Positions 46,227 through 55,656 are shown, counted from the stretch's first letter. The stretch is 64,000 bases of DNA from Sphingomonas sp. (GCF_019635455.1 NZ_JAHBZJ010000004.1:186001-250000); one strand, 5' to 3'. The notes: generated by a model from the letters alone, not told the origin. Made by a program: numbers and translations.

Positions 46227-48920
46227 GTGGCCGCATCACACGATCCGGAACGCGCCATTGGCGGGGCGATCGAACGCGCGACGGCGAATGCGCCGTTCCT
46301 GCGCCAGCTGATCGAAAGCCAGCCGGAACTGGTCGGTTCGCTTGTCGATGTGCTTCAGGCGCCGCTTGCCCATGCGGCACCGGACGACGCCGATCTGCCC
46401 GTTGCGAAGCGTCTGCGTCGTGAGCGAAAGCGCATCGCCCTGATCGCGGCGATCGGCGATCTGTCGGGCCTGTGCGACTTCACGACGACGGTTCGGACGC
46501 TTTCCGATTTCGCCGATCGCGCGCTCGATACCGCGATCCGCACGGCGGTGGCGGAGCGGGCGCCGGAGGACGGGTTCGCCGGCTTTGCGGCGATCGCGCT
46601 CGGCAAACAGGGGAGTCGCGAGCTCAACTATTCCTCCGACATCGATCCGATCCTGATCTTTGATCCGGCGACGCTGCCGCATCGGCCGCGTGAGGCGGTG
46701 GAGGAGGAGGCGGTCCGGATGGGGCGCCGCGTGGTCGAACTGCTCCAGGCACGCGATGCGGACGGCTACGTGCTGCGCATCGACCTGCGCCTGCGTCCGA
46801 CGCCGGAGGTTTCGCCGATCGTCATTCCGGTCGATGGGGCGATCAGCTATTATGAATCGCAGGCACTCCCCTGGGAACGCGCGGCATTCATCCGGGCGCG
46901 GGCCGCCGCCGGCGACAGCGGCCTGGGCGAGGGGTTTCTGAACGCGATCCGGCCGTTCGTGTGGCGCCGCGCGCTCGATTACGGAACGATCCGCGAAATC
47001 CGCGGCATTTCCCGCCGCATCCGTGATCATCATGCGCAGGGTCAGGCGTTCGGACCCGGCTATGATCTCAAGCGCGGACGCGGCGGCATTCGCGAGATCG
47101 AATTTTTCGCGCAGATTCAGCAATTGATCCATGGCGGGCGCGACCCTGCGCTGCGCGCGCCGGCAACCCTCGACGCGCTGGTGGCACTGGCAAAGGCGGG
47201 ATGGATCGATGCCGACGACGCGGCATCGTTGGGCGATTCCTATATCCTGTTGCGCACCATCGAACATCGCGTCCAGATGATCGATGACCGGCAGACGCAT
47301 GCGTTGCCGGCCGGGGAGGCGCTGGACGCGGTGGCGCGGCTGCATGGCCTGGCGAACGGCGCCGCACTGCTCGATCTGCTCGCGCCGCATGTCGATCGCG
47401 TCGGCGCCATCTATGATGCGCTGGACGGGGAAGAACGGGTTCAGGTCGCCGGCGGTCTTGCCGGGGTCGAACAGGCGCTGGCCGATGCCGGGTTCGACGA
47501 TCCGGCAACCGGCGCCCGGCTGGTCGAGGGATGGCGCGCGGGGCGCTATCCGGCGTTGCGCACCGCCCCGGCGCAACAGGGGCTGGAGGCGGTGTTGCCG
47601 GGCCTGTTGACGGCGATGGGTGCGGCGCCCGATCCCGGTCGCGCGCTCGCACGGCTCGATACGATGCTGGGGCGCCTGCCCAGTGCGCTGAACCTGTTTC
47701 GCCTGCTCGAGGCCCAGCCGCAGCTGGCCCGCCTGCTGGGGACGATCCTCTCCCACGCGCCCACATTGGCGGAGGCGCTGGCGCGCCGGGTCGAGCTTCT
47801 GGACGGTCTGCTGGACGCGTCCGCGCTCGATCCGGTCGGTTCGGTTGGCGAACTCGCATCGGCGATGCGCGTACGCGAATCCGGCGACGACTATCAGCGC
47901 GTGCTCGATCATGTCCGGCGGGTCGTTGGCGAAAAAAGGTTCGCGCTGGGAACGCAGATCGTCGCCGGGGTGGGCGACCCGCTCGACGTCGCGCGTGGCT
48001 ATGCGCGGGTCGCGGAAGCGGCGCTGGAGGTGCTCGCCGACGCGACCGTCGCCGAATTCCGGTCCCGCCACGGCGTGGTGCCGGACAGCGAACTGGTAAT
48101 CCTCGCGCTGGGCCGGTTCGGCGGCGGGAGCCTGACCCATGCCTCCGATCTCGACCTCATCTTTCTGTTCACCGGCGACTATCTCGCGGAATCGGACGGG
48201 GCGAAGCCGCTGGGCGCGGTCACCTATTACAACCGTCTGGCGCAGCGGGTGATCGGGGCGATGTCGGCGCCGACCGCGTCCGGCGCGCTCTATGAAATCG
48301 ATACGCGCCTGCGCCCGTCCGGCGCGCAGGGGCCGCTGGTCGTCTCGCTCGACGGCTTTGCGAAATATCAGCGTGAGGACGCCTGGACCTGGGAGCATAT
48401 GGCGCTCACCCGGGCGCGCCCGGTGTTCGGCTCGGCCGGCGCACGCGCCGCGGTGCAGGCAGAGGTCGATGCGGTGCTGACCGGCGCGCGCCCCGAACGC
48501 GACATCGTCGCAGAGGCGCGGCGGATGCGGGCCGACATCGCCACGCACAAGCCGCCCCAGGGGCCGCTCGACGCGAAGCTGCTGCCGGGAGGACTCGTCG
48601 ATCTCGAATTCGCGGTTCATTGTTGCCAGCTGGTTCATCGCACCGGCCTTTCCCCCGACCTGAGTGTCGCGATCGCGGCGCTGGTGTCGGCCGGGATGCT
48701 GCCACCGCAATTGGCCGACGCGCATGCGTTCCTGACCCGCCTGCTCGTGACGCTGCGGCTCGTCGCGCCCGACGCGAAGCCGCCGGCACCGGCGACCCAG
48801 CCGTTGCTCGCGCACGCGGTCGGGCAGCGAAATTGGGAAGGGGTAGTTGCCACGCTCGATCGATATCTACAGGAGGTGGGCGATGCGTGGACCGCGATTG
48901 CGGGTCCGGTAGGAGATTGA
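46227..48920 (+). CDS. glnE: Bifunctional glutamine synthetase adenylyltransferase/adenylyl-removing enzyme GlnE
   Basis: About 897 residues with two nucleotidyltransferase halves. The first has ALGKQGSRELNYSSDIDPILIF and the second LALGRFGGGSLTHASDLDLIFLF (each shown in part by its G-x-G and D-x-D elements: SSDIDPI and ASDLDLI). RLRPTPEVSP and RLRPSGAQGPLV follow the respective sites. It adds or removes AMP on glutamine synthetase in response to nitrogen status. The length is near the usual 940. The start is uncertain: GTG 46227, TTG 46215 or TTG 46191. I chose the GTG to leave room for divergent promoters. Confidence 0.9.
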   Translation: MAASHDPERAIGGAIERATANAPFLRQLIESQPELVGSLVDVLQAPLAHAAPDDADLPVAKRLRRERKRIALIAAIGDLSGLCDFTTTVRTLSDFADRALDTAIRTAVAERAPEDGFAGFAAIALGKQGSRELNYSSDIDPILIFDPATLPHRPREAVEEEAVRMGRRVVELLQARDADGYVLRIDLRLRPTPEVSPIVIPVDGAISYYESQALPWERAAFIRARAAAGDSGLGEGFLNAIRPFVWRRALDYGTIREIRGISRRIRDHHAQGQAFGPGYDLKRGRGGIREIEFFAQIQQLIHGGRDPALRAPATLDALVALAKAGWIDADDAASLGDSYILLRTIEHRVQMIDDRQTHALPAGEALDAVARLHGLANGAALLDLLAPHVDRVGAIYDALDGEERVQVAGGLAGVEQALADAGFDDPATGARLVEGWRAGRYPALRTAPAQQGLEAVLPGLLTAMGAAPDPGRALARLDTMLGRLPSALNLFRLLEAQPQLARLLGTILSHAPTLAEALARRVELLDGLLDASALDPVGSVGELASAMRVRESGDDYQRVLDHVRRVVGEKRFALGTQIVAGVGDPLDVARGYARVAEAALEVLADATVAEFRSRHGVVPDSELVILALGRFGGGSLTHASDLDLIFLFTGDYLAESDGAKPLGAVTYYNRLAQRVIGAMSAPTASGALYEIDTRLRPSGAQGPLVVSLDGFAKYQREDAWTWEHMALTRARPVFGSAGARAAVQAEVDAVLTGARPERDIVAEARRMRADIATHKPPQGPLDAKLLPGGLVDLEFAVHCCQLVHRTGLSPDLSVAIAALVSAGMLPPQLADAHAFLTRLLVTLRLVAPDAKPPAPATQPLLAHAVGQRNWEGVVATLDRYLQEVGDAWTAIAGPVGD

Positions 48921-48922
48921 GC

Positions 48923-49393
48923 ATGGCGATCGAGGAAGGGGACAAGGTTCCCGCAGTGCAATTGCAGGGCATGGATGGCGAAAGCTTCGCGCTCGACCGC
49001 CATTTCGACGGGCCGTTCGTCCTCTATTTCTATCCCAAGGACGATACTGCGGGCTGCACGCGCGAGGCGCAGGATTTCAGCGCGTTCAAGCCGCAGTTCG
49101 ACGCGGCGGGCGTCGCGGTGCTGGGCGTATCGCGCGACAATGCGATCAAGCACCAGAAATTCGTCAACAAATATGACCTGACCGTGCCGCTGGCGACCGA
49201 TCCGGACGGCACGGCGCTGGAGGCGTTCGGCGCCTGGGTCGAGAAGCAGCTGTACGGCAAGAAATATATGGGCATCGATCGTTCGACCTTCCTGTTCGAT
49301 GGCGAAGGGCGACTGGTCCGCGCGTGGCGCAAGGTCCGCGTGCCGGGACATGTGGTCGAGGTGCTCGACGCGCTGCGGGAACTGCACGATTGA
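48923..49393 (+). CDS. bcp: Bcp-type thiol peroxidase (peroxiredoxin)
   Basis: A 156-residue peroxiredoxin reducing hydrogen and organic peroxides. YFYPKDDTAGCTREAQDF holds the peroxidatic Cys45 with its Thr; the second cysteine five residues later, present in E. coli Bcp, is absent, and Cys45 is the only cysteine in the protein. So it must work by a one-cysteine mechanism, needing an external thiol. AGGAGATTGAGC precedes the ATG. Its stop overlaps the DUF455 start (TGATG). Confidence 0.9.
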   Translation: MAIEEGDKVPAVQLQGMDGESFALDRHFDGPFVLYFYPKDDTAGCTREAQDFSAFKPQFDAAGVAVLGVSRDNAIKHQKFVNKYDLTVPLATDPDGTALEAFGAWVEKQLYGKKYMGIDRSTFLFDGEGRLVRAWRKVRVPGHVVEVLDALRELHD

Positions 49394-50187
49394 TGGAGAC
49401 GGTGGCCGGAGCGGCCCGATCGGTTCTGCTGGAGGCCGACCCCGCGGCGAAGGTTCGTGCGGCACGGCGGGTGGCGCGTGCGTGGCGGCTTGGCCGGCTC
49501 GCGCACAGCTTCGACGTCGCGATGCCGGATCGTCCGGCTCGCCCGGCGATGCCCCCGCTGTTGCCGCCCAACCAGATGCCAAAGCGCGGACGCGGCGGTT
49601 CCGCGCGTGGGCGGGTCGCGCTGATCCACGCCCTGGCGCATATCGAATTCGTCGCGATCGACCTGGCGTTCGATATGGCCGGGCGCTTCGGCGACCAGTT
49701 TCCGCGCGCATTCATCGATGACTGGTTGAGCGTCGGCGCGGACGAGGCGATGCACTTCGCGCTGCTCGACCGGCGGCTGCGCGGTCTGGGATCCGCCTAT
49801 GGCGCGATGCCCGCACATGACGGGCTGTGGGAAGCCGCAGAGGCGACGGCGCACGACGTCAGCGCGCGGCTGGCGATCGTGCCGATGGTGCTCGAAGCGC
49901 GGGGCCTGGATGTCACGCCGGTCACGATCGAGCGGTTCGAGGCGGCGGGCGATGCGCCGACGGCGCGCATTCTGCGCCGTATCCTGAGCGACGAGATCCG
50001 GCATGTCGGGCGCGGGACGCACTGGTTCGAATCATGCTGCGCGGCGCGGCGAATCGCGCCCGAAGCAGAGTGGAGATCGCTGCTTTCCCGCCATTTCCGG
50101 GGAGCCGTTAAGCCGCCATTCAACGACTCGGCGCGCGAGTCAGCCGGTTTAACGCGCGGTTACTATGAAACCCTTGCCCCGAATTGA
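49393..50187 (+). CDS. DUF455 ferritin-like protein
   Basis: A 264-residue helical protein with ferritin-like metal-ligand spacing: HALAHIEFVAIDLAFD, SVGADEAMHFALLDRRL, PMVLEARGLDV and ILSDEIRHVGRGTHWF give the E-x-x-H pairs of a di-iron site. The family is annotated DUF455 and has no settled reaction. Being coupled (TGATG) to the Bcp peroxidase gene hints at oxidative stress or iron handling; this is inference. Confidence 0.8.
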   Translation: METVAGAARSVLLEADPAAKVRAARRVARAWRLGRLAHSFDVAMPDRPARPAMPPLLPPNQMPKRGRGGSARGRVALIHALAHIEFVAIDLAFDMAGRFGDQFPRAFIDDWLSVGADEAMHFALLDRRLRGLGSAYGAMPAHDGLWEAAEATAHDVSARLAIVPMVLEARGLDVTPVTIERFEAAGDAPTARILRRILSDEIRHVGRGTHWFESCCAARRIAPEAEWRSLLSRHFRGAVKPPFNDSARESAGLTRGYYETLAPN

Positions 50188-50241
50188 GCGGGCGGGTCTA
50201 ACTCCATCCGTCGGATGCGGAGGGGCTGCTTCCTGACGTGT

Positions 50242-50249
50242 ATGGTTAA
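50242..50249 (-). promoter_or_regulatory. CtrA half-site upstream of the M23 endopeptidase gene
   Basis: ATGGTTAA on plus is TTAACCAT on minus, identical to the CtrA half-site described in Caulobacter and used in sphingomonads. It stands 52 bases before the ATG of a division-related peptidase. An eight-base match can occur by chance in 64 kb. Confidence 0.3.
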
Positions 50250-50300
50250 TTCTAGGGCGTGTGCCACGGTTCGGCGCGTGTCTGTAGTCGCCGGGGACTC

Positions 50301-51473
50301 ATGGTCAGCACTGCACTCAACGCGAATCTTGCGACGCGGTTCCGCAATTTCTTTACCACGCGCGATTTCATCTTTCATGACGGCCGCGATCTGAAGCGGT
50401 TCAGCGTTGCCGGCCGGACCCAGGCGATCCTTGCCGGCGTTGCCGCGATCACCGTCACCTTCTCGGCCTATGGTGTTTCGCAGGCGGCCTTTGGCGCGAT
50501 CATGGCGACCGGCATCGCCGGAACCGACGTGACGCCGGAAGCGCGCATGGCGCGGATGAAGGCGGAAATGGTGCAGATGGAGGCGGACGTTGCCGCCGCC
50601 AAGCAGGCCGCCGAAATCCACGCCGCCCGCGTCGAACAGCGGCAGAAGATCATTTCAGGAATCCTGAGCGGCAAGGGCTCGCCTGCCGAAATCGGCACGC
50701 CGATCGCCGACACCCATGCCGCGACCGACAGCAAGATCGCCCGCGAGGTGCTGGCCCCGCTCCGCAAGGTGGAGGCGCGCCAGCAGCAGCTCGCGAAAAA
50801 GGCGCAGCGCACCGCGCAGATCCGCCTGCAACTGACCCGTCAGCATCTGGCCAGCCTGGGCCTCAAGCCCGAGCGGCTGGTGGCCGGCGGCATGGGCGGT
50901 CCGTTCGAGGCGGCGCCCGCGGACCCCGCCGCTGCGGAGGCCAGCGCCGACGCACAGTTCCGCTCGCTGTTCCAGACCTGGCAGAAGCTGGACGTGCTGG
51001 AACAGACGGTGATTTCGATCCCGTCGATGCAGCCGGTCGATAACGTCAAGCTGACCAGCAGCTTCGGCGTGCGGTCCGACCCGTTTCACGGCACCGCCGC
51101 GATGCATGCCGGAATCGACATCCCCGGCCCGATCGGGACCCCGGTCTATGCGACCGCGGATGGCGTGATCGGTCGTGCGGGCCGGGCTGGCGGGTACGGC
51201 AATCTGGTGACCGTCAATCATGGCAAGGGCATCGAAACGCGTTACGGCCACCTTTCGAAAATCCTGGTCGCGCCCAATACGCGCGTCCGCCGGGGGCAGC
51301 TGATCGGCCTGATGGGATCGACCGGGCGCTCGACCGGCAGCCACCTTCACTATGAAGTCCGCATCGACGGCGCTGCGGTAAATCCGATGCCGTTCATGCA
51401 GAACGCCAATGTTCTCGACCAGATTCAGGAGCGCGCCGCGCGTGTGCAGTTGACCGCCGCCGACGGCAACTGA
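50301..51473 (+). CDS. M23-family (LytM) endopeptidase with membrane anchor and coiled coil
   Basis: A 390-residue protein. A basic N-terminus and one membrane helix (about residues 42-68) lead to a coiled coil (RMARMKAEMVQMEADVAAAK and onward, about 85-200). The LytM domain (about 245-365) has SSFGVRSDPFHG, the zinc ligands H and D in MHAGIDIPG, GHLSK, and HLHYEV with the second His pair. The active site is complete, so it should cleave peptidoglycan crosslinks directly rather than act as an activator. A division or envelope role is likely. Confidence 0.85.
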   Translation: MVSTALNANLATRFRNFFTTRDFIFHDGRDLKRFSVAGRTQAILAGVAAITVTFSAYGVSQAAFGAIMATGIAGTDVTPEARMARMKAEMVQMEADVAAAKQAAEIHAARVEQRQKIISGILSGKGSPAEIGTPIADTHAATDSKIAREVLAPLRKVEARQQQLAKKAQRTAQIRLQLTRQHLASLGLKPERLVAGGMGGPFEAAPADPAAAEASADAQFRSLFQTWQKLDVLEQTVISIPSMQPVDNVKLTSSFGVRSDPFHGTAAMHAGIDIPGPIGTPVYATADGVIGRAGRAGGYGNLVTVNHGKGIETRYGHLSKILVAPNTRVRRGQLIGLMGSTGRSTGSHLHYEVRIDGAAVNPMPFMQNANVLDQIQERAARVQLTAADGN

Positions 51474-51518
51474 GCCTTATGTTTCGATAAGAGGAGAGGG
51501 GGCCGTCCGGATGCCGGG

Positions 51519-51563
51519 CGGGCCTTCCTGTTGCGGGCCTTCCTGTTGCGGGCCTTGCTGTTG
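51519..51563 (+). repeat. Three tandem 15-bp repeats upstream of erpA
   Basis: CGGGCCTTCCTGTTG occurs at 51519-51533 and 51534-51548, with a one-base variant (CGGGCCTTGCTGTTG) at 51549-51563, ending 33 bases before the erpA ATG. Preceding sequence GGCCGTCCGG-ATG-CCGGGCGGGC may form a hairpin that closes the M23 transcript. The unit length of five codons would keep any upstream frame open when copies change. Confidence 0.8.
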
Positions 51564-51596
51564 CGGGAGGCGCGTGGCTCGCCTATCTGGGACGCG

Positions 51597-51938
51597 ATGA
51601 CCGCCACCCTGTCCGAAGATATCATCCTGACCCCCGCAGCGGCGGGGCGCGTGGCGGCAATCGCCCGAAAACAGGATAAGCCCGCGATCCTGCGCTTGTC
51701 GGTTGAAGGCGGCGGGTGTTCAGGGTTTCAGTACAAGTTCGAACTCGCCGATGCGCCCGAAAGCGACGACAGCATCGCGGAGACGGATGGCGTGCGATTG
51801 CTGGTCGACCCGGTGAGCCTGGATCTGGTGCGGGGCGCCAGCGTCGATTTCGTCGAGTCGCTGGGCGGCGCCGCATTTCGGGTGACGAACCCCAACGCCG
51901 CGTCCGGATGCGGCTGTGGCACCAGTTTTTCGGTCTGA
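51597..51938 (+). CDS. erpA: A-type iron-sulfur carrier ErpA/IscA
   Basis: A 113-residue HesB-type protein that passes Fe-S clusters to target enzymes. The three cluster cysteines are in GGGCSGFQYKF and SGCGCGTSF, the final pair being CGC near the C-terminus. A 22-codon longer reading frame exists, but the ATG at 51597 gives the family length. It ends five bases before the exonuclease gene. Confidence 0.88.
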   Translation: MTATLSEDIILTPAAAGRVAAIARKQDKPAILRLSVEGGGCSGFQYKFELADAPESDDSIAETDGVRLLVDPVSLDLVRGASVDFVESLGGAAFRVTNPNAASGCGCGTSFSV

Positions 51939-51943
51939 CCGCG

Positions 51944-52717
51944 TTGAAGATCGTCACCTACAACGTCAACGGGATCAAGGCGCGCCTGCCGCGCCTGCTC
52001 GAATATCTCGCCGAGCAAAAGCCCGATGTGGTGTGCCTTCAGGAGATCAAGTCCGCGGACGACGGCTTTCCCGCGGATGATATCCGTGAGGCCGGCTATG
52101 GCGCACTATGGCACGGGCAGAAGGGGTTCAACGGCGTCGCGATCCTGGCGCGCGACGCGGAACCGGTCGAGCGGCATCGCGGGCTGGGCGGAGATCCGGA
52201 GGACGATCATAGCCGCTATCTGGAGGCGGAGGTGAACGGCGTCGTCGTGGCATCGATCTATCTCCCCAACGGAAACCCCGTCCCTGGCCCCAAATTCGAT
52301 TACAAGCTGCGCTGGATCGGGCGGCTCACCGAACGCGCGCGCGACCTGCTGGCCGAGGAACGGCCCGTCGTGCTGGCGGGGGATTACAATGTCATCCCCA
52401 ATGACGACGACGTGTTTTCGGTCCGCGCGATGCAGGACGACGCGCTGATGCAGCCGCAGTCGCGGGCGGGCTTTCGCGCGCTGCTCGCACAGGGATGGAC
52501 CGACGCGTTGCGGACCCAGGCGCCCGGCGGCGGGGTGTGGACATTCTGGGATTACCAGGCGGGGGCCTGGCGTCGCGACGCCGGCTTCCGGATCGATCAT
52601 CTCCTGCTCAGCCCCATCGCTGCGGATCGGTTTGCGGGTGCGGGCGTAGATAAGGAATATCGTGGCCGCGAAAAGGCGAGCGATCACGCTCCGACCTGGG
52701 TTCGGCTGCGCCCCTGA
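51944..52717 (+). CDS. xth: Exodeoxyribonuclease III
   Basis: A 257-residue AP endonuclease/3'-exonuclease. The conserved blocks of the EEP fold are TYNVNGIKARLP, CLQEIKSAD (metal Glu), IYLPNGNP, LAGDYNVIPND, FRIDHLLLS and SDHAPTWVRL (catalytic His). The start is TTG at 51944, giving MKIVTYN, the normal family beginning. An ATG at 51908 would overlap erpA and add twelve residues. Confidence 0.93.
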   Translation: MKIVTYNVNGIKARLPRLLEYLAEQKPDVVCLQEIKSADDGFPADDIREAGYGALWHGQKGFNGVAILARDAEPVERHRGLGGDPEDDHSRYLEAEVNGVVVASIYLPNGNPVPGPKFDYKLRWIGRLTERARDLLAEERPVVLAGDYNVIPNDDDVFSVRAMQDDALMQPQSRAGFRALLAQGWTDALRTQAPGGGVWTFWDYQAGAWRRDAGFRIDHLLLSPIAADRFAGAGVDKEYRGREKASDHAPTWVRLRP

Positions 52718-52908
52718 CGGGGTGCAGGTTCGCGCAATGCGCCACTTATTGGTAAAAATTCCAATCGGTCAGTGAACCGTAAATCATCATAACCTATTGA
52801 AAATGCATGGATCAGGTGTTTGGCATACATAATGCACTAACACAGTCGCGGGGATAGAGCACCAGCGGACCCGCAGCCCCCTGAGCAAAGACTGTGAGGA
52901 GTGACACC

Positions 52909-53166
52909 ATGTCGATGACCCTGAAAGCCCTGACCCTGGCCGCCACCATGACGCTTGGCCTGTCCGCCACCGCGCATGCCGCCGGCGCGCCGACCGCGCC
53001 GCGCCCGCCGGCCGCCGCGCCCAGCGCACCGCAGGACGCCGCGTCCTCGGAAGCGACCGTCTATTGCATTCGCGAGGCGTCGATCGGCTCGCGGATCGAG
53101 CGCGATTTCTGCCGCACGCGTGAGGAATGGCTCGAAAAGGGGACCGACCCGCTCAAGCGCAACTGA
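52909..53166 (+). CDS. Small secreted protein, unknown function
   Basis: An 85-residue exported protein: signal peptide ending at AHAAG, an Ala/Pro-rich mature start, and a conserved-looking C-terminus TVYCIREASIGSRIERDFCRT with two cysteines 14 residues apart that may form a disulfide. GAGGAG is 7 bases before the ATG. The AT-rich 190 bases upstream include TTGAAA at 52797-52802, a possible -35 box. I do not recognise the family. Confidence 0.65.
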   Translation: MSMTLKALTLAATMTLGLSATAHAAGAPTAPRPPAAAPSAPQDAASSEATVYCIREASIGSRIERDFCRTREEWLEKGTDPLKRN

Positions 53167-53178
53167 TCGGGCATGGGC

Positions 53179-53199
53179 GGCGCGGGGGTTTCCCGCGCC
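53179..53199. terminator. Bidirectional hairpin between convergent genes
   Basis: GGCGCGGG (53179-53186) and CCCGCGCC (53192-53199) pair perfectly over 8 bp with loop GGTTT. It lies between the stops at 53166 and 53212, so it can end both transcripts. No clear T-tract on either side. Confidence 0.55.
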
Positions 53200-53211
53200 G
53201 TCGCCCAGCGG

Positions 53212-54369
53212 TCACAGCGGCTTGGCGTAAACCTGATAGACCTTGTTCACGCGACTTTCGATCGTATCCGCGATTGCCACCATCCCCTGATTGTCGTCGA
53301 GGATCCAGCCGATCTCGCCGCGCGTCGCGTTGAAATCGGCAACCGCCGATCGACGGATATATTCGATCATCATGAAGGCAAGCTGGCTTGCCATGCGCGA
53401 CGCCTGCAGCCGCTTGACCACGCCCATCAGCGGCACGCGCATCGTGTTCGCCTTGCCCTTGTGCAGCCACCACAGCAGCTTCGCCCAGCCGAAGGGCAAC
53501 AGGCTCCCGTCGAGCGGTGCGATCGCCTCGTTGAGGTCGGGCAGGGTGATCATGAACGCCACCGGTTCGCCGTCCAGTTCGGCGATGCGGATCAACTGTT
53601 CGAACACGATCGGCTTCAGCTTCTTGCCGACATCGTCGATCTCGGGCTGGGTCAGCGGGACGAAGCCCCAATTGTCCGACCACGCATCGTTCAGGATGGC
53701 GAGGATGGTCGCCGCCTCTTCCGCGAAGCGCGATTTATCGACCGTGCGGATGCGGATGCGCGCATTCTTTTCGCCGGCAGCGATGATCCGCTGGACCAGC
53801 GGCGGGAACGGCTTGGTCACGTCCAGATCATAGGTCAGCAGCTGCTTGATCGGCGCGAAGCCGTTCTCCTCGATCCAGGTGCGATATTCCGGGCGATGAT
53901 GGCCCATCATCACCGTCGGCGGATGGTCATATCCCTGGATCAGCAGGCCCGGCTCTTCCCAGATCGACAGCGAAACCGGGCCGATCACCCGGGTCATGCC
54001 CTTGTTGCGCAACCAGCCCTCGGCCGCATTGATCAGCGCGCGGGCGGTCACCGGATCCTCGGCCTCGAACATGCCGAAAAATCCGGTGCCGGGGCCAAAA
54101 CCCTGCTCCGGCGGCATTTCCAGCGCCAGGCGATCGATATGGGCGGAGATGCGCCCAACGATCCGCCCGTCGCGTTCGGCCAGAAACAGCTGCGCCTCGG
54201 CATGGCTGAACCAGCCGTTCTTCCTGGGGTCGATCGCCCCGGCGACCTCGCTGCGCAGCGGCGGCACCCAGTTCGGGTCGCCACGGTTCAGCCGATAGGC
54301 AAGTTCGATGAAATCGCGCGTGTCCGCCCTGGTCGTGACCGGGCGGATGGCGAGCGGAGCGTTGGCCAA
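53212..54369 (-). CDS. Large GNAT-type N-acyltransferase, candidate ceramide synthase
   Basis: A 385-residue YghO-like protein with a GNAT fold: IELAYRLNRGDPNWVPPLR at the start, FLAERDGRIVGRISAHID (first strand pair), GPVSLSIWEEPGLLIQGYD, and in the second half LNDAWSDNWGFVPLTQPEID. The length fits YghO (about 389). No ATG is well placed; TTG 54369 has AGGAAGG 8 bases upstream and is the best start. In Caulobacter ceramide formation needs an acyl-CoA N-acyltransferase; I suggest this is its counterpart because of the sphingolipid genes nearby. That is inference; a general acyltransferase is possible. Confidence 0.65.
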   Translation of the reverse strand: MANAPLAIRPVTTRADTRDFIELAYRLNRGDPNWVPPLRSEVAGAIDPRKNGWFSHAEAQLFLAERDGRIVGRISAHIDRLALEMPPEQGFGPGTGFFGMFEAEDPVTARALINAAEGWLRNKGMTRVIGPVSLSIWEEPGLLIQGYDHPPTVMMGHHRPEYRTWIEENGFAPIKQLLTYDLDVTKPFPPLVQRIIAAGEKNARIRIRTVDKSRFAEEAATILAILNDAWSDNWGFVPLTQPEIDDVGKKLKPIVFEQLIRIAELDGEPVAFMITLPDLNEAIAPLDGSLLPFGWAKLLWWLHKGKANTMRVPLMGVVKRLQASRMASQLAFMMIEYIRRSAVADFNATRGEIGWILDDNQGMVAIADTIESRVNKVYQVYAKPL

Positions 54370-54502
54370 GTTGCGGACCTTCCTGTTGGTGGCGTGTTGA
54401 TCGGCGTCAATGCAGTCCTGCGTTGTCGGGACAGAGTCAACAGGTTCCGCCGCACCGGCGCAAACCGGTGAAATGCCATGCAATAGCCACTATCTGGTGC
54501 CA

Positions 54503-55633
54503 ATGACCCGACCCATGAATACGCTTGCCCTTGATGCGGCGCCGATCGACGGCGTTGCGGCCGGTACGACGACCGGCGCGAAGATTCGGCTGTCGGGTAT
54601 GGCCGACGATCGCGCGATGCTGCGCGCCGCCGCGGAACTGACCCGCGATCTGCAAACCCCGAACCCGCGCATCTACTGGACCGACTTTCTCGCTTCCGCC
54701 ACGATCGGCTATGCCGCGCTGGCGGGTGCGATCCTGTCACCCAACGTCACGCTCGCCATCGCGAGCGGCGTGGTGGCGGTGCTGACACTGTATCGTGCCA
54801 GCCTGTTCATCCACGAGATCACGCATCTCAAACATTCGCTGCTGCCCGGTTTCCGTGTCGGGTGGAACGTGCTGCTCGGCATTCCGATGATGCTGCCCTC
54901 GTTCATGTATGAGGGGATCCATGCGCTGCATCATTCGCGCACCCGCTATGGCACTGCCGAAGACCCCGAATATCTTCCGCTCGCGCTCATGAAGCCGTGG
55001 ACGCTGCCGCTGTTTCTGCTCGTCTCGCTGCTGATGCCGGTCGGGTTGCTGCTGCGGTTTGGCGTGCTGGGGCCGCTGTCGATGCTGTCGGGCAGGCTGC
55101 GGCGGATCGTGGTCGGCCGTTATTCGGGCTTGCAGATCAATCCGGCATTCGAACGCCGTGCGCCGGAGGGGGCGTTCGCGCGGCAATGGCGCTGGCAGGA
55201 AATCGGGGCGAGTGTCGTGGCGATCACGCTGATCGTGACCGCCGCCACCGGCGTGCTGCCATTGCGGGCATTTCTGATCTACCTTGCGGTGATTTCGGGC
55301 GTCGCGGTGCTGAACCAGGTCCGCACCCTCGTCGCGCATCTGTGGGAGAATGAGGGGGAGCCGTTGACCGTTACCGCCCAATATCTCGACAGCGTGAACG
55401 TCCCGGCCGGCTTCCTGCCCTATCTCTGGGCGCCGGTGGGCCTGCGCTTTCACGCGCTCCACCATCTGCTGCCCAGCCTGCCCTATCATTCGCTGACCGA
55501 GGCGCATCGTCGCCTCTCTGCCGCGCTGGAGCCGGATACCGCCTATCATGGCGCGCATTATCCCACGCTACGCGGGCTGGTCGGACGTCTGGTCGAAAGC
55601 ACGATGCGACAGCGATCCGCCCGAGGCGCCTGA
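54503..55633 (+). CDS. Membrane fatty-acid/lipid desaturase family protein
   Basis: A 376-residue membrane di-iron enzyme. Histidine boxes are LFIHEITHLKHS (with HxxxH), GIHALHHSRTRYG (HxxHH), and RFHALHHLLPSLPYH (HxxHH), and about four membrane helices alternate with them. The spacing fits desaturases or hydroxylases of acyl chains. It is divergent from the acyltransferase gene and next to the lptFG-spt run, so a sphingolipid acyl or base modification is conceivable; substrate is unknown. Start uncertain: ATG 54503 or 54515. Confidence 0.8.
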   Translation: MTRPMNTLALDAAPIDGVAAGTTTGAKIRLSGMADDRAMLRAAAELTRDLQTPNPRIYWTDFLASATIGYAALAGAILSPNVTLAIASGVVAVLTLYRASLFIHEITHLKHSLLPGFRVGWNVLLGIPMMLPSFMYEGIHALHHSRTRYGTAEDPEYLPLALMKPWTLPLFLLVSLLMPVGLLLRFGVLGPLSMLSGRLRRIVVGRYSGLQINPAFERRAPEGAFARQWRWQEIGASVVAITLIVTAATGVLPLRAFLIYLAVISGVAVLNQVRTLVAHLWENEGEPLTVTAQYLDSVNVPAGFLPYLWAPVGLRFHALHHLLPSLPYHSLTEAHRRLSAALEPDTAYHGAHYPTLRGLVGRLVESTMRQRSARGA

Positions 55634-55656
55634 ATTTCGAGCGGGGCGTTCGAACG

